Assembly: GCA_030272155.1 (NCBI GenBank)
Contig: CP126204.1
Span: 2,285,501-2,349,500 of the forward strand
Length of the DNA stretch: 64,000 bases
DNA from: Tetradesmus obliquus
Lineage: Eukaryota > Chlorophyta > Chlorophyceae > Sphaeropleales > Scenedesmaceae
Reading direction: 5' to 3'
The notes under the pieces: generated by a model
What the model saw: the letters and a program-made list of their open reading frames with translations, nothing else
Told to the model about the DNA's origin: nothing
The model's database searches: none
Part shown: piece after piece, positions 1-12,200 of the stretch
How positions within the stretch are numbered: position 1 is the stretch's first letter
Layout: every line of letters starts with the position of its first letter
Translations under genes and position numbers: made by a program

Positions 1-1762
1 GGTGCTGCACTTCTGGAACCAGCTAGAGTGACTCCAGCTGCGAGTGCGAGGCGCAGCGCTGCACTGTAGCTGCGAGCGTGTCAGAGCTACTGCGCTGCGC
101 TGCAGTTGTGAGTGTTTGAGAGCAAGCGCTTCCACAGCTGCCTGCTGCTGCTGCTGCTGCTGCTGCTGCAGCAGCCTGTGTGCATGTGCTAGCTGGAACG
201 GACAGGTCGATTGCTCTGCTGAACAGATAACTAATGTTACAAAAACACCGGATGTTGTCCGTTTTCGTAAGCTGTGACAATTTCCGGTGCATAGCCCATG
301 CAAGGGTCAAGCAGATTGACAGGACTAACAATATAACATGATGCATGTAACAACCTGTACATAACCGCTGCCAGGCATGCCTGATACCACTGGTAGCAGA
401 GAAAGAAGTGATCAAGATATGACAAGTGTTTGTCGAAGCAGGAGAACAAACTCAGCAATCGCAGATGCACTGTGATCCAAAGCTGTGCAGCATCGAGCAA
501 AGAACGCGCTTCTTCAGACTGGAATGAGGGCAAATGAGGGTGTGCGCCAATCTGCCAGAAGCAGTGATGAGGGATAGGCGCGCTTGGTTGCTGCGTCGCT
601 GACGTACTGAAGCACAAACTGCAGAAGAAACTGTAAGCCTGCTGCGCACCGCAGCACGGGGTAATGATGAATGGAGTGGCAGCAGCCATGCATAACCACA
701 CTGTACAAGAAGGTAGAGGTGAAAGGATGCTGAACAGCCAGGAAGAAATCATGCTGTTTGCTGCTGCTGATACGCATGGATCCTCCAGAGCTACCATGCA
801 AGCCTGAATGAAAGAACATAAACACATGAAAGTGTGAACCAGCCAACAAGTGCTTTGCTGCACAAATTCAACCGTGATCCAGGTGATGAGGGAAGCAGGC
901 AGTGCAGGAGGTGCCACCCAGAGCCCCAAGAGGATTCCACAAAACGCATGACGTAGCCTTTTCTAGTCGTACCAAAAAATGCTTTCCTGCACCCCTCAAC
1001 CTTCACTCAACAGCTACAAATACTCTGTATCTGCAAACATGATTCTGCAGAATCTGAACGGCTTCAGCTGCTGGTAGCTGCAACCAAGTTGGTTGGCAGC
1101 GACACCGCTCGTGCCAGCCTTCCGATATCGTATCTGCAATGGATTGAAGTGGCGGAAGCAAGCTGAGAAACAGCAAGAATCCATCAAGAATCCAGGCTCT
1201 CTAATCCAGGCAGCCAGCTGCTGCTGCCTGTATGACGTCAAGAAAGATTGAAGGTCAACACCAGGCACGGGAAACATGGAAGCGATGTAAGCCATGCATC
1301 ATGCATCCACAGAGAGTGCTGCCACTTTGAGCAGCGGGATACCAAGAGCGCAACCGACTGTGAGATACGAATGCAAGAATGAAGAATCCTGGCAGACTGG
1401 CCAACAGACAACTTGTCTGGTGGCATCCTCAATATGCAGAGAAACAGGAGATAAAGCCGGCGGTAAAAGAAGGCGCACACAGCATTGCGCACCATTCGCT
1501 ACAGCCGGGCGGCGAGCAATGGCAAAAAAACAAGCCACAGTGCCAAGCCAAACTGCAAACCATCCGCAAACCTGTGTACACCTGCAAATGTTTCCGGCAG
1601 ACAACGCAAGCTCCTTGCAGCCAAATGGAAACAAGCTGCAGGTGGAAAGCACCTCCCTCGACAGCCCTACACCCCTGTTGACTATGCAACATCCTTCGCA
1701 TACATCAACTGCCTCTGACAGCCACCACAACTTTCCGCAGCTCCTGTCCAGACCTCGCGCGT
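1..1762. other. 3' flank of the giant gene
   Basis: No convincing gene. It contains a (CTG)n run near 141-172 and several overlapping open frames without recognisable domains. The minus-strand frame 929-237 (230 aa) has no domain I recognise. A minus-strand TGTAA (plus 237-241) could be the polyadenylation signal of the giant gene, which would imply a 3' UTR of about 1.5 kb. That is speculative. Confidence 0.4.
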
Positions 1763-2165
1763 TTAGCCGCAGATGTAGGGCCAATCTTTGTTGCAGTCCC
1801 AGTCGCGCCACTTGCCTCCATTCATCATCACACAGTCCTCCCCTAGCACATTTGTGGCAAGGCTGTTATTTGGCTCTCCGGGCAGCCAAGGCCCGCCATT
1901 CGGCCAGTTTGCAGTCACCAGGGATGAGCCGTCTGACCAGCGGTAAGCACCCTCTTGATTCTGGTCATTCAAGCCGATCCTGCAGTACAAACAAACAAAG
2001 AACACAGCAGCCGCATGGCAAGTCAGTTCAGTCAGTATGGGGTTTTGGTAAGCTTGCAAGCCGCACGCCCCCATCCATGTGCATCCAAGGCTGTCAAGCA
2101 TGAACATGTGTGCCTAGTTGTCCTTGCCAGTCTTTGAGCGTGAAAGCATGGACTCGCTGCCACAT

Positions 2166-2196
<31 letters not shown>

Positions 2197-2472
2197 CAGC
2201 AGTAGCACCCTGGCATTGTACGAGTCCTCACCAGTACTGGTTGCCTGTAATCGCCGTGACGGCCGCATACAGCTGCGCGTCCTGTGTTGCGTCAGTCAGC
2301 TTGACCAATCTCCTGCCCATGCTTTGGCACACTGTGGCGGCCTCAGGCCATGTCAGGGCATCTGTGAACATGTTGTACTCGACACCAGGGTTGGAGGGGA
2401 TAGTCAGTGCCCTGTAGAACTGGCATGCGTCAAAGCGTTTGACGTAGGCAGCCCCCGCACTGCAGCGCGACT
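1763..2472 (-). other. C-type lectin domain at the C-terminus of the giant protein
   Basis: Two exons (2472-2232, 1979-1763) join within a Trp codon (TG plus G) to give [11 protein letters not shown], the classic C-type lectin core. The second exon has an Arg-Trp-Ser-Asp strand, the calcium/sugar loop motif Glu-Pro-Asn (PGEPNNS), and KWRDWDC in place of the usual Trp-Asn-Asp, then PYIC before the stop. In the family, EPN goes with mannose-type specificity, so the domain may bind sugars through calcium. It sits at the very C-terminus with no membrane anchor or GPI-like tail, so the protein is probably secreted. Confidence 0.87.
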
Positions 2473-2751
2473 CTGCAAACAGCAACAACAAGCAACAACA
2501 AGCAACAGTTTGATGTTGGTCAATGTGAGCATCCTTGCAGTGCTGTGTCCAAAGATGTGCTGCAGCAGACGGCAGCCAGTACGCTAGCTGTTGCATTGAC
2601 GCCACGCCCCTAGCGTGCAAATAGATAAAACCTCGCTGGCACGCGCCAATATTGTGATGATACGTCAGCAGCTGCAACCAGCTGCTGCAACAGAATCAAC
2701 CTCACTCATCAGCAAGATCAAATGCCTAGAGGAAACGGCATATAGTGATGA

Positions 2752-2784
<33 letters not shown>

Positions 2785-3221
2785 CTCACGGATGATGTTG
2801 AAGGGTCGGCTGCTGGTTGCGAGTCCCCCAACTTCCTGCAGCAGCACCTGGCAGACGCTTGTCCGCTCAAGCCCTCCCGTATTCTGCGTCAGCTTGAAAT
2901 CTAGCGTCCCTGCAGCTGTAATGGTTGGAGAGCCTCCAGCCTCAAACATCGCGAGGTTGTTGCAGCTGATGACGTTGAACTGCAGCGGGAATTGCAGCTC
3001 TGGCGGCGCTGAATCCTCGTTGAGCCCCTGGGAGATGTTTTTGGCAAAGCCTGGGAAGCTGAAGGTGCCAGGGTTGGCAGCAAGGAATGGCGCTGAGCCA
3101 AGTGTGAACGAAGGCGGGTCGTTCACTGCAGGCGGGAAGGAAGGCGGCAAGGCAGGCAACAGTATGTTACACATGTGCACTGAGTGTTTTTCATCTGTCA
3201 TACTATGCCTGGAAGCTGACT

Positions 3222-3273
<52 letters not shown>

Positions 3274-6200
3274 AGCCAGGCAGGCAGGCAGCAGAGTCAT
3301 GCACTCCACACAGTGCCGTGCTGTGAAGGCAACAATCAAGGTAATGTGGTTTGTATATATATGCCGATGTTGGTGCAGAGTGCCAGGACAGCAAACAGTC
3401 GACGCAAGCATGGCCTGACACATACAGCATGCCTCATCCAAACCACTTGCACACTACGCTTAGAAGTCTAATCTGCACCAACTGTTGCCCTGCATGCCGC
3501 GCACCTGGCGTAACAGTTACTGTCAGCTGCGCCGATGCCGAGCGCAGGCCGCCACCATCCACCAGCGTCACATTGCACACGCTGCTGCCATAAGCATTCG
3601 CTGCAGGGGTGAATGTGAGCATCCCCGCGCTCGTCAGCTGCGGAGGTGAAGTAAACATTGTGAACAGCGCGCTGTTGGTGCAGACAACACTGAACGCCAT
3701 GGCTGGGTCGGTCTCTTCTGGGCCTGCAAAGACGGCGCTCGCCCACTGTGCCGCGTATGTGCCTGAATCCTCGGCGACAGTGACGCTGATAGGGCCTGGA
3801 GTGAAGCTTGGAGGGTCGTTGACTGCAGCAGCAGCAGCGGCAGCAGCAGCAGCAGGAGTGATTCTGTCAGAGTGTGGTTGACGAACCTTGAAGGCAGCTG
3901 TTTTGAAGCGGCTGTTGGATCTGTGCCTGGCCGTAATGGGCTGAAAAGTAGTAATGGGAAAGTGGCTTGCAGGTTGTAGATCGGATGGGGGTGTCTTGGC
4001 AAGCCTCACCCAGGGTCCCTGCAAGACAGAGCTGCAGCTGTTTACGCTGCGGCTGTTTATGCTGCTGTTGATGAAGGCACTGGTGCCTTCTGAAGTAAAT
4101 CTTTTCCCCAGCCTCTCTGAATCTGCAACATGGTTCACACGGGTGTAGATAGACTATCCTTTTTAGCACATCCTGCTGCTGCTGCTGCTGCTGGTGCTGG
4201 TGCTGCTGACGGCGATGGCCTCACCTGGTGTCACTACAATGCTCAGTGGCGCAGTGCTGGACAGACCTCCTGCCTCCTGCTCAGTCAGGCGCACAGTGCA
4301 GCTGGCATTGCCAAACATGTCAGGGCCTGGCGTGAAAGTGAGGCGGCCGTTTGTGTCCATGGCTGGCGCAACCGCAAACAGCGCAGCGTTGGCTGAGGAG
4401 CAGCTGATTGTGAAGGCTAGCGGCTGCACCTCTCCTGGGCCTGCGCTGATGTTGGTGGCCCAGGCGGCGCTGTACGCCCCAGATTCCTCCGCAACGGTGA
4501 TGCGGGCGGGACCAACTGTAAAGCTGGGCGGGTCATTCACTGCATGGACAGATGTACGGGCAGTGGCAGTGGCAATGCAAGGTTGGTTAGATCACCATCG
4601 TCTTGTCATGAGGTGTTGTATGAAGATGCCAAGTGCTGTTAGCTCCTGCTGTATGCATATGCAGGCAACATAGCTGTCTCATTCGCAGCAGAGGGTGTTC
4701 CCTTACCTGGAGTAACAGTGATGGTCAATGATCCAGTTGCAGAAAGCCCTCCCGCCATTTGCTCCGTCAGCACCACTGAGCAGCTTGTGTTGCCAGATGC
4801 ATCAGCAGCTGGTGTGAAATTCAGGACGCCAGCCACTGACAGCCTTGGGACTACTGCAAACAGTGCAGGGCTGCTGCAGCTGACTGTGAATGCCAGTGGA
4901 TCTGACTCCCCTGGGCCTGATGAGATGTTGGTGGCCCAGGCGGCGCTGTAGGCGCCAGAGTCCTCCGCAACAGTCACGATCGGGCCAGCTCTGAAGCTTG
5001 GAGGGTCGTTCACTGCAAGCAGCAAATGAAAAATTAAAACTTATTAGGAGCAGGAGCTAAAGTGCAGCAGCTGCAGACAATGGACATGCAGTCACGCATG
5101 GGGGTACCTGCATCCGTAGCTGGGCACTACGCTGTAGCTCTGCAGTAGATATGCAATCACAGGGGCAGCTGCTGAGGACGCCACTGGGTGTAGCAGCGGA
5201 GGGTTGACATCACCGCACCACTGTTACATCAGCAGTCTCTCGCCTCGCCTCGTGGATTACTATGTGTCTTGTGGCGTGCCCAACAACCCAACCGGTGAGG
5301 CTCACCTGGTGTCACCACAACGGTAAACTGCTCAGGTGCCGACTTGGCTCCCTCGCTGTCAACCAGCGTCACATTGCACACGCTGCTGCCAGTGGCACTG
5401 GCAGCAGGCGTGAAGCTGAGCACTCCAGCAGGGCTGAGCTGCGGCGCTGCGCTGAACAGCATAACGTTGCTGCATGGCACAGCGAAGCTGACAGTTTGAT
5501 AAGCCTCATCAGGTCCTGCTGAGATGCTGCCGGCCCAGCTGCTGCTGTATGCGGCAGAGCTCTCATTGACAGTGATTGTGGCTGCACCTTTGATGAAGTT
5601 GGGTGCATCGTTCACTGCAGAAGTAGGCAGCAGGCCAACAAATAGTGGTGAGCCTGCATGTATTGCGGCGTCTCCTGCAACATGTAGTCTGCTGTTGTCT
5701 GTGTGTAAATCTTCTTGCGAATTGAGATCATTCGCCAGCAGTCATGTGATGCAGCTGGCTTTTGTTGCTGTCAGAAAACACACTGGTTTGCCTCCCACCT
5801 GGTGTCACCACAATGCTCAGTGGCGCAGAGACAGACAGGCCTCCAGCCACCTGCTCAGTCAGCGTCACCGTGCAGCTGGCATTGCCAAACATGTTCGCCG
5901 CTGGGGTGAATGTGAGGCGGCCTGTGGAATTTACTGCTGGAGCCACCACAAACAGCGCAGCATTGGCTGAGGAGCAGTTGACTGTGAACTCCAGCGGGTC
6001 TGACTCCCCTGGGCCTGATGAGATGTTGGTGGCCCAGGCAGCGCTGTACGAGCCAGAGTCCTCAGCGACAGTCACGATCGGGCCAGCAGTGAAGCTTGGA
6101 GGGTCGTTCACTGCGTGGAGACACGGCAGTAAGCACAGGCTTGTGGCGAAGCTGGCTTGAAGCATCTTCCATTGTGTGCCGCATTGTCAGCAATCAAACT

Positions 6201-9200
6201 ATAGCATTGTAGATGTTTCACCAGGGCATGGTGTGGGGGGCAGAGACTGCTAATGCAGAGAAGAGAAGCAAGCCTGTGTGTGCAGCTGGTTGCCACCAGC
6301 TAATGAATTGTGACCATAAACTCACCAGGTATCAAAGTGATAGTCAGCTGCTCAGGTGCCGACCTGGCTCCCTCGCTGTCAACCAGCGTCACATTGCACA
6401 CGCTGCTGCCAGTGACACTGGCAGCAGGCGTGAAGCTGAGCACTCCTGCAGGGCTGAGTTGCGGCGCGGCGCTGAACAGTGCCGCATTGCTGCATGCCAC
6501 AGTGAACGTCGCGGTCTGGCCTGCCTCTCCTGGGCCTGCTGTGATGCTGGTTGCCCAGGCAGCGCTGTAAGGGCTTGAGCTCTCTGCTACAGAGACGTTA
6601 CTGGTACCCTTGATGAAGGTTGGAGCGTCATTCACTGCACGACAAAGACAAGCACGTTGGCAGGGCATGGTTGCTGCTGTTTGCTAGGGCTCGACACGCG
6701 TGTTGGCTGCGCATAGACCAGACTGGCACAGCTGCTGCTGCATACGTACAAGATGACAGTATGCAAACTGTCAGACAAAACAGATCGCAAGTGAACGGTA
6801 AGACACGATGTCCTATACACATTGCATGCCACTTGTACAGAGGTCCAACACACTTAGCCCTCACCTGGTGTCACCACAATGCTCAGTGGTGCAGATGCAG
6901 TCAGGCCTCCAGGCATCTGCTCAGTCAGCGTCGCCGTGCAGCTGGCATTGCCAAACATGTCAGGGTTGGGTGTGAAGCTGAGGCGGCCATTTGTGTCCAT
7001 TGCCGGGGCGACTGCAAACAGGCTTGCCCCTGCTGCACTGCAGTTGACAGTAAATACCAGCGGGTCTGACTCTCCTGGGCCTGATGAGATGTTGGTGGCC
7101 CAGGCAGCGCTGTACGCGGCAGAGTCCTCAGCGACAGTCACTATCGGGCCAGCTGTGAAGCTTGGAGGGTCGTTCACTGCACGCAGTAACAGTGTTTGAT
7201 GCGCAATTGGTTCGGGTGAGTATGGTGGTTCCAAACGTAGCTGCATGAGCCATGTTCAGTATGTGCAGAGCCACAACAATCCTAGGCATGGCAGCAGGCT
7301 TTCACTGCTGCTGCTGCTGCTGGCTTGCGTGGCAGGTTGCTGTCAAGCAACACAGTAACAACTTTGCGTGTTCCGGTTATATCTGTCTTGGCTGGTTTCA
7401 ACCACACATTGGGCATAGTACCAAATCAAATCAAATCAAATCACCCACCCACCAGGTGTCACCACCACGGTCAATTGCTGGGGCGCTGAGGCTGCTCCCT
7501 CGCTGTCAACCAGCGTGGCATTGCACACGCTGCTGCCAGTGGCACTGGCAGCTGGCGTGAAGCTGAGTACTCCTGCAGGGCTGAGCTGCGGCGCGGCGCT
7601 GAACAGCGCGGCATTGCTGCATGCCACAGTGAATGTTACGGTCTGGCCTGCCTCTCCTGGTCCTGCTGAGATGCTGGTTGCCCAGGCAGCGCTGTAAGGG
7701 CCTGAGCTCTCTGCCACAGAGATGTTGGTGGCTCCCCTGGCGAAGGAGGGAGCGTCATTCACTGCACAACAGAAGCAAAGACACGAAGCTTAGGCGGGGT
7801 AGTGTTGAACGCTGTGACGGAGATGCAGCAAGCTTTACACACATGGCCTGACCGTGACTGAGCGCCAGAGGCGCAGGCTTTTGATCTAGAGGTCACACAT
7901 GTACACAGCGTATGCTGCAATTGCAAGCAACGCTTGCATCCCTTTGCAAAGCTGGCAGACTCACCCGGTGTCACCACAATGCTCAGTGGCGCAGAGACAG
8001 ACAGGCCTCCAGGCATCTGCTCAGTCAGCGTCACCGTGCAGCTGACATTGCCAAACATGTCAGGGCCGGGTGTGAAGGCGAGGCGGCCTTCTGCGTCCAT
8101 CGCTGGGGCGACTGCAAACAGAGTTGCCCCTGCTGCACTGCAGTTGACACTGAAGGCCAGCGGGTCTGACTCTCCTGGGCCTGATGAGATGTTGGTGGCC
8201 CAGGCAGCGCTGTATGCTCCAGAGTCCTCAGCAATTGCTATGACGGGTGCGCCAGCCTTGAAAGATGGAGCGTGGTTTACTGCAGTGAGCAGGCAGAGGC
8301 ACAGCAAGTTTGGTGATATGTCCGCAGCTGCTGTCAGGTAAGCACTTCACTGACAGCATGCACCTCAAAACTTCTAGCGAGTGACAGGTACAGGCAGCAG
8401 CTGGTGACACCTGACTCAACATGTTTGCTGGCATGCGACTTTTACATGTGCGCTGCCAACTTGGCAGTCACTGCCGTGAGGCTACAGTGTCATACGTCAA
8501 ACAAAGCACCCACCTGCTGTTACCACAACGGTAAACTGCTCAGGTGCCGACCTGGCTCCCTCACTGTCAACCAGCGTCACATTGCACACGCTGATGCCAA
8601 ATGCAGCTGTAGCAGGCGTGAAGCTGAGCACTCCTGCAGGGCTGAGCTGCGGCGCAGCGCTGAACAGCGCGGCATTGCTGCATGAAATGCTGAAGCTGAC
8701 TATTTGATCTGTCTCTTGGGGTCCTTCTGAGATGTTGGTTGCCCAGGGGCTGCTGTAAGCGTCCGAGTCTTCCAAAACTGTGACTGTGCTGGCGCCTTTG
8801 ACAAAGGATGGCGCGTCGTTCACTGCAGCACTCCGGGTTAAAAGCAACAAAAGCCTTGGCCACTGTAGCAAGATATGTGTGTATGTAGATTGACAGTAAT
8901 ATCAGAGCAAGAAAACCAAGCATGTCAAAAGCAATACGCTTCACAGTATCACCGCCCAGCATGCACGACAGGTGTGTGCTATTTTGTTGACATAGAAACT
9001 GTATCAGTTGTGTTACACTGGCTCATGGCCTGATAGGAAATCACTGGTCCACGCCTCACCTGGTGTCACCACAATGCTCAGTGGCGCAGAGACAGACAGG
9101 CCGCCAGCCACCTGCTCAGTCAAAGTCACTGTGCAGCTGGCACTGCCAAACATGTTGGCAGCTGGTGTGAAGGTGATGCGGCCTGCTGTGTCAACTGTTG

Positions 9201-12200
9201 GGCCAGCAGCAAACAGCGTGGCGCTTGTCGTGCTGCAGTTGACTGTGAACGCCATGGTCTGGTTTTCCCCTGGGCCTGATGAGATGTTGGTGGCCCAGGC
9301 AGCCCTGTATGCTCCAGAGTCCTCGGCAATGGTGACTGTCGCTGCGCCAGCTGTGAAGCCTGGAGGGTCGTTCACTGCCGCAGCAGCAACACAAGCGGGG
9401 ACTGGTGTCAAGGAAACCAAGCTACGTTGATTTCATTGCAATCCACTATACAATTTATCACTTCTTGCTGTTCAAATGAGCATGCCTACATCACGCTGAT
9501 CACCACTCTCTATGCTTGCTGTGATTGCGCACTATTTCAAATACATGCTATCACAACCTGCTCACCTTCAGTCACCACGACAGTCAGAGGCTGTGTCACC
9601 GACAGGCCCCCAGCCCCCTCCTCGGTCAGCGTCACATTGCACCTGCTGCTGCCGAACTTATCAGCAGCTGGAGTGAAAGACAGCTCCCCAGATGCTGCTG
9701 ATACAGCCGGGAGCTGCAAAAAGAGTGCAGCAGCTGCTGCGTCGCATGCAACACTGAATGTGACGGTCTGGCCCACATCAGCATCACTGGGGCCTGATGA
9801 GATGCCAGTGGCCCAGATCGATTTGTGGAGGCCAGAGGATTCCAGGACTGTGACAACTGCAGGGCCTGGTGTGTACGTTGGCGCTTGGTTCACTGCGCAG
9901 CAAAGCAGCAGCGACAGCAATGCCGCAATACATATAAGTGGTTGTGATATGGATCGGTGGCTTTGGATGCGAGCCAACCAGGCTTGAAGATGCCTGCAAG
10001 CGTATCACTTAAATTACTACGTGTGTTACAAGCACTTCCATGCCAGTTGTATGGGTAAATACCTCTGAATACCATTCAGATGTAGCGAGGGTTGTTTTGT
10101 ACAAGTTCACCTCTGAATACGTACCTGCCGTAACCACAATGCTCAGCGCTGCTGTGGCCTTCAGCCCACCCTGGCCAGCCTCTGCCAGCGTCACCGTGCA
10201 GTTGGCGGCACTTGACTTGGTCGCCGCAGGCGTGAAGCTCAGCACGCCATCAGAGCTGATAACAGGGCCGGCAGCAAACAGGCCGCCTGCTGTGCCGCTG
10301 CAGGCGATGCTCAGTGCCAGGTCCTGGCCCGCCTCCCCTGGGCCTGCGCTGATGTTGGACGCCCAGGCAGCGCTGTAGGCGCCAGAGTCACCCAGCACGC
10401 TGATAAGCGCAGGGCCGGGCGCAAAGCTGGGCGGGTCGTTCACCGGCGTCACCGTGATGCTCAGGCCGGCAGTGGCGCTCAGGCCACCCTCGCCAGCCTC
10501 AGTCAGGGTCACGCTGCACCTGCTGCTGCCGTAGGCGTTGGCAGCTGGCGTGAAGCGCAGCACACCAGCAGCATCAACGCTGGGGGCTGCGGAGAACAGG
10601 GCGTCTGCGGCATCATCGCACTGCGTGCTGAAGGTCACGTTCTGCTCCTCGCCCGGGCCTGCGCTGATGTCTGTGGCCCAGGCAGCGCTGTAGGCTGGCG
10701 AGTCCTCGGCAACACTGATGTTGTTGGCGGTCACGTTGAAGCTGGGCGCGTCGTTCACTGCACAATGAACAAAATACAGCAGCAGTGCAGTCATTTCGTA
10801 CATAACACACTGTTCGTGCTTTGCAGTCAACATGTTGCTGTGTGTTGATGCGCAGCATAGGACAGCAAAAGGAGTCATATTTAAAGAAAGGCTGTAATGC
10901 AGCTGCTGCTGCCGCTCCTTCTGCTGCTGCTGCACTTGCTGCTCTCTATGTATCTGCTGCTGCTGTTGCTGCTGCCTCTGTGCATTGCTGACATTACGGA
11001 CACCACAAACCGCGCACCTGCAGTGACCTCGATCACCAGCGATGCATTTGCGCTCAGGCCGCCTGCGCCTGCCTCAGCCAGCGTCACGCTGCACCTGCTG
11101 CTGCCCGACTTGAACCGCGCAGGCGTGAAGCTCAGCACGCCAGCAGCGCTGATGGCGGGGCCGGCAGCAAACAGGCTGCCTGCTGCAGCATCGCACTCAA
11201 TGGCCAGGCTGACATCCTCGTCATCGCCCGGGCCTGCGCTGATGTTGGTGGCCCAGGCGGCGCTGTAGGCGGGCGAGCCCTCAGCGACAGTGATGCGCGC
11301 GGCACCAGCCTCAAAGCTGGGCGCGTAGTTCACTGCGGCGGCAGCAGTGACCATGGCGGTGGTTGTAGCCATGGCACCAGATGAACGAAAAGCATTGTAG
11401 CAATTGCAGTTGCAAGCCTGCTTGTCCAAATAAACAACAATGAACAAGCACTGGCATCACTTGAATGCATGCAGGATTTGAAAAGAACTGTACGGATTGT
11501 AAAATGCACTGCAAACAGCCCAACTTGCGCATTTTGAACACTTGCTGACACCGCACACCTCGCCAGCGCCGCCCCGCTCACCGTCTGCCACCACGATGCT
11601 CAGCGCTGCTGTGGCCTTCAGCCCACCCTGGCCAGCCTCTGCCAGCGTCACGCTGCAGTTGGCGGCACCCGACTTGGTCGCCGCAGGCGTGAAGCTCAGC
11701 ACGCCATCAGAGCTGATAACAGGGCCGGCAGCAAACAGGCCGCCTGCTGTGCCGCTGCAGGCGATGCTCAGTGCCAGGTCCTGGCCCGCCTCCCCTGGGC
11801 CTGCGCTGATGTTGGACGCCCAGGCAGCGCTGTAGGCGCCAGAGTCACCCAGCACGCTGATAAGCGCAGGGCCGGGCGCAAAGCTGGGCGGGTCGTTCAC
11901 CGGCGTCACCGTGATGCTCAGGCCGGCAGTGGCGCTCAGGCCACCCTCGCCAGCCTCAGTCAGGGTCACGCTGCACCTGCTGCTGCCGTAGGCGTTGGCA
12001 GCTGGCGTGAAGCGCAGCACACCAGCAGCATCAACGCTGGGGGCTGCGGAGAACAGGGCGTCAGCGGCATCATCGCACTGCGTGCTGAAGGTCACGTTCT
12101 GCTCCTCGCCCGGGCCTGCGCTGATGTCTGTGGCCCAGGCAGCGCTGTAGGCTGGCGAGTCCTCGGTAACGCTGATGTTGTTGGCGGTCACGTTGAAGCT

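Noticed and set aside
237-929. 230-codon minus-strand frame downstream of the giant gene
   Set aside because: No motif, Cys/Leu-rich composition as expected in CTG-rich DNA, and probably within the 3' flank of the giant gene.
1294-2103. 269-codon plus-strand frame
   Set aside because: Antisense to the terminal lectin exon, with no domain signature.
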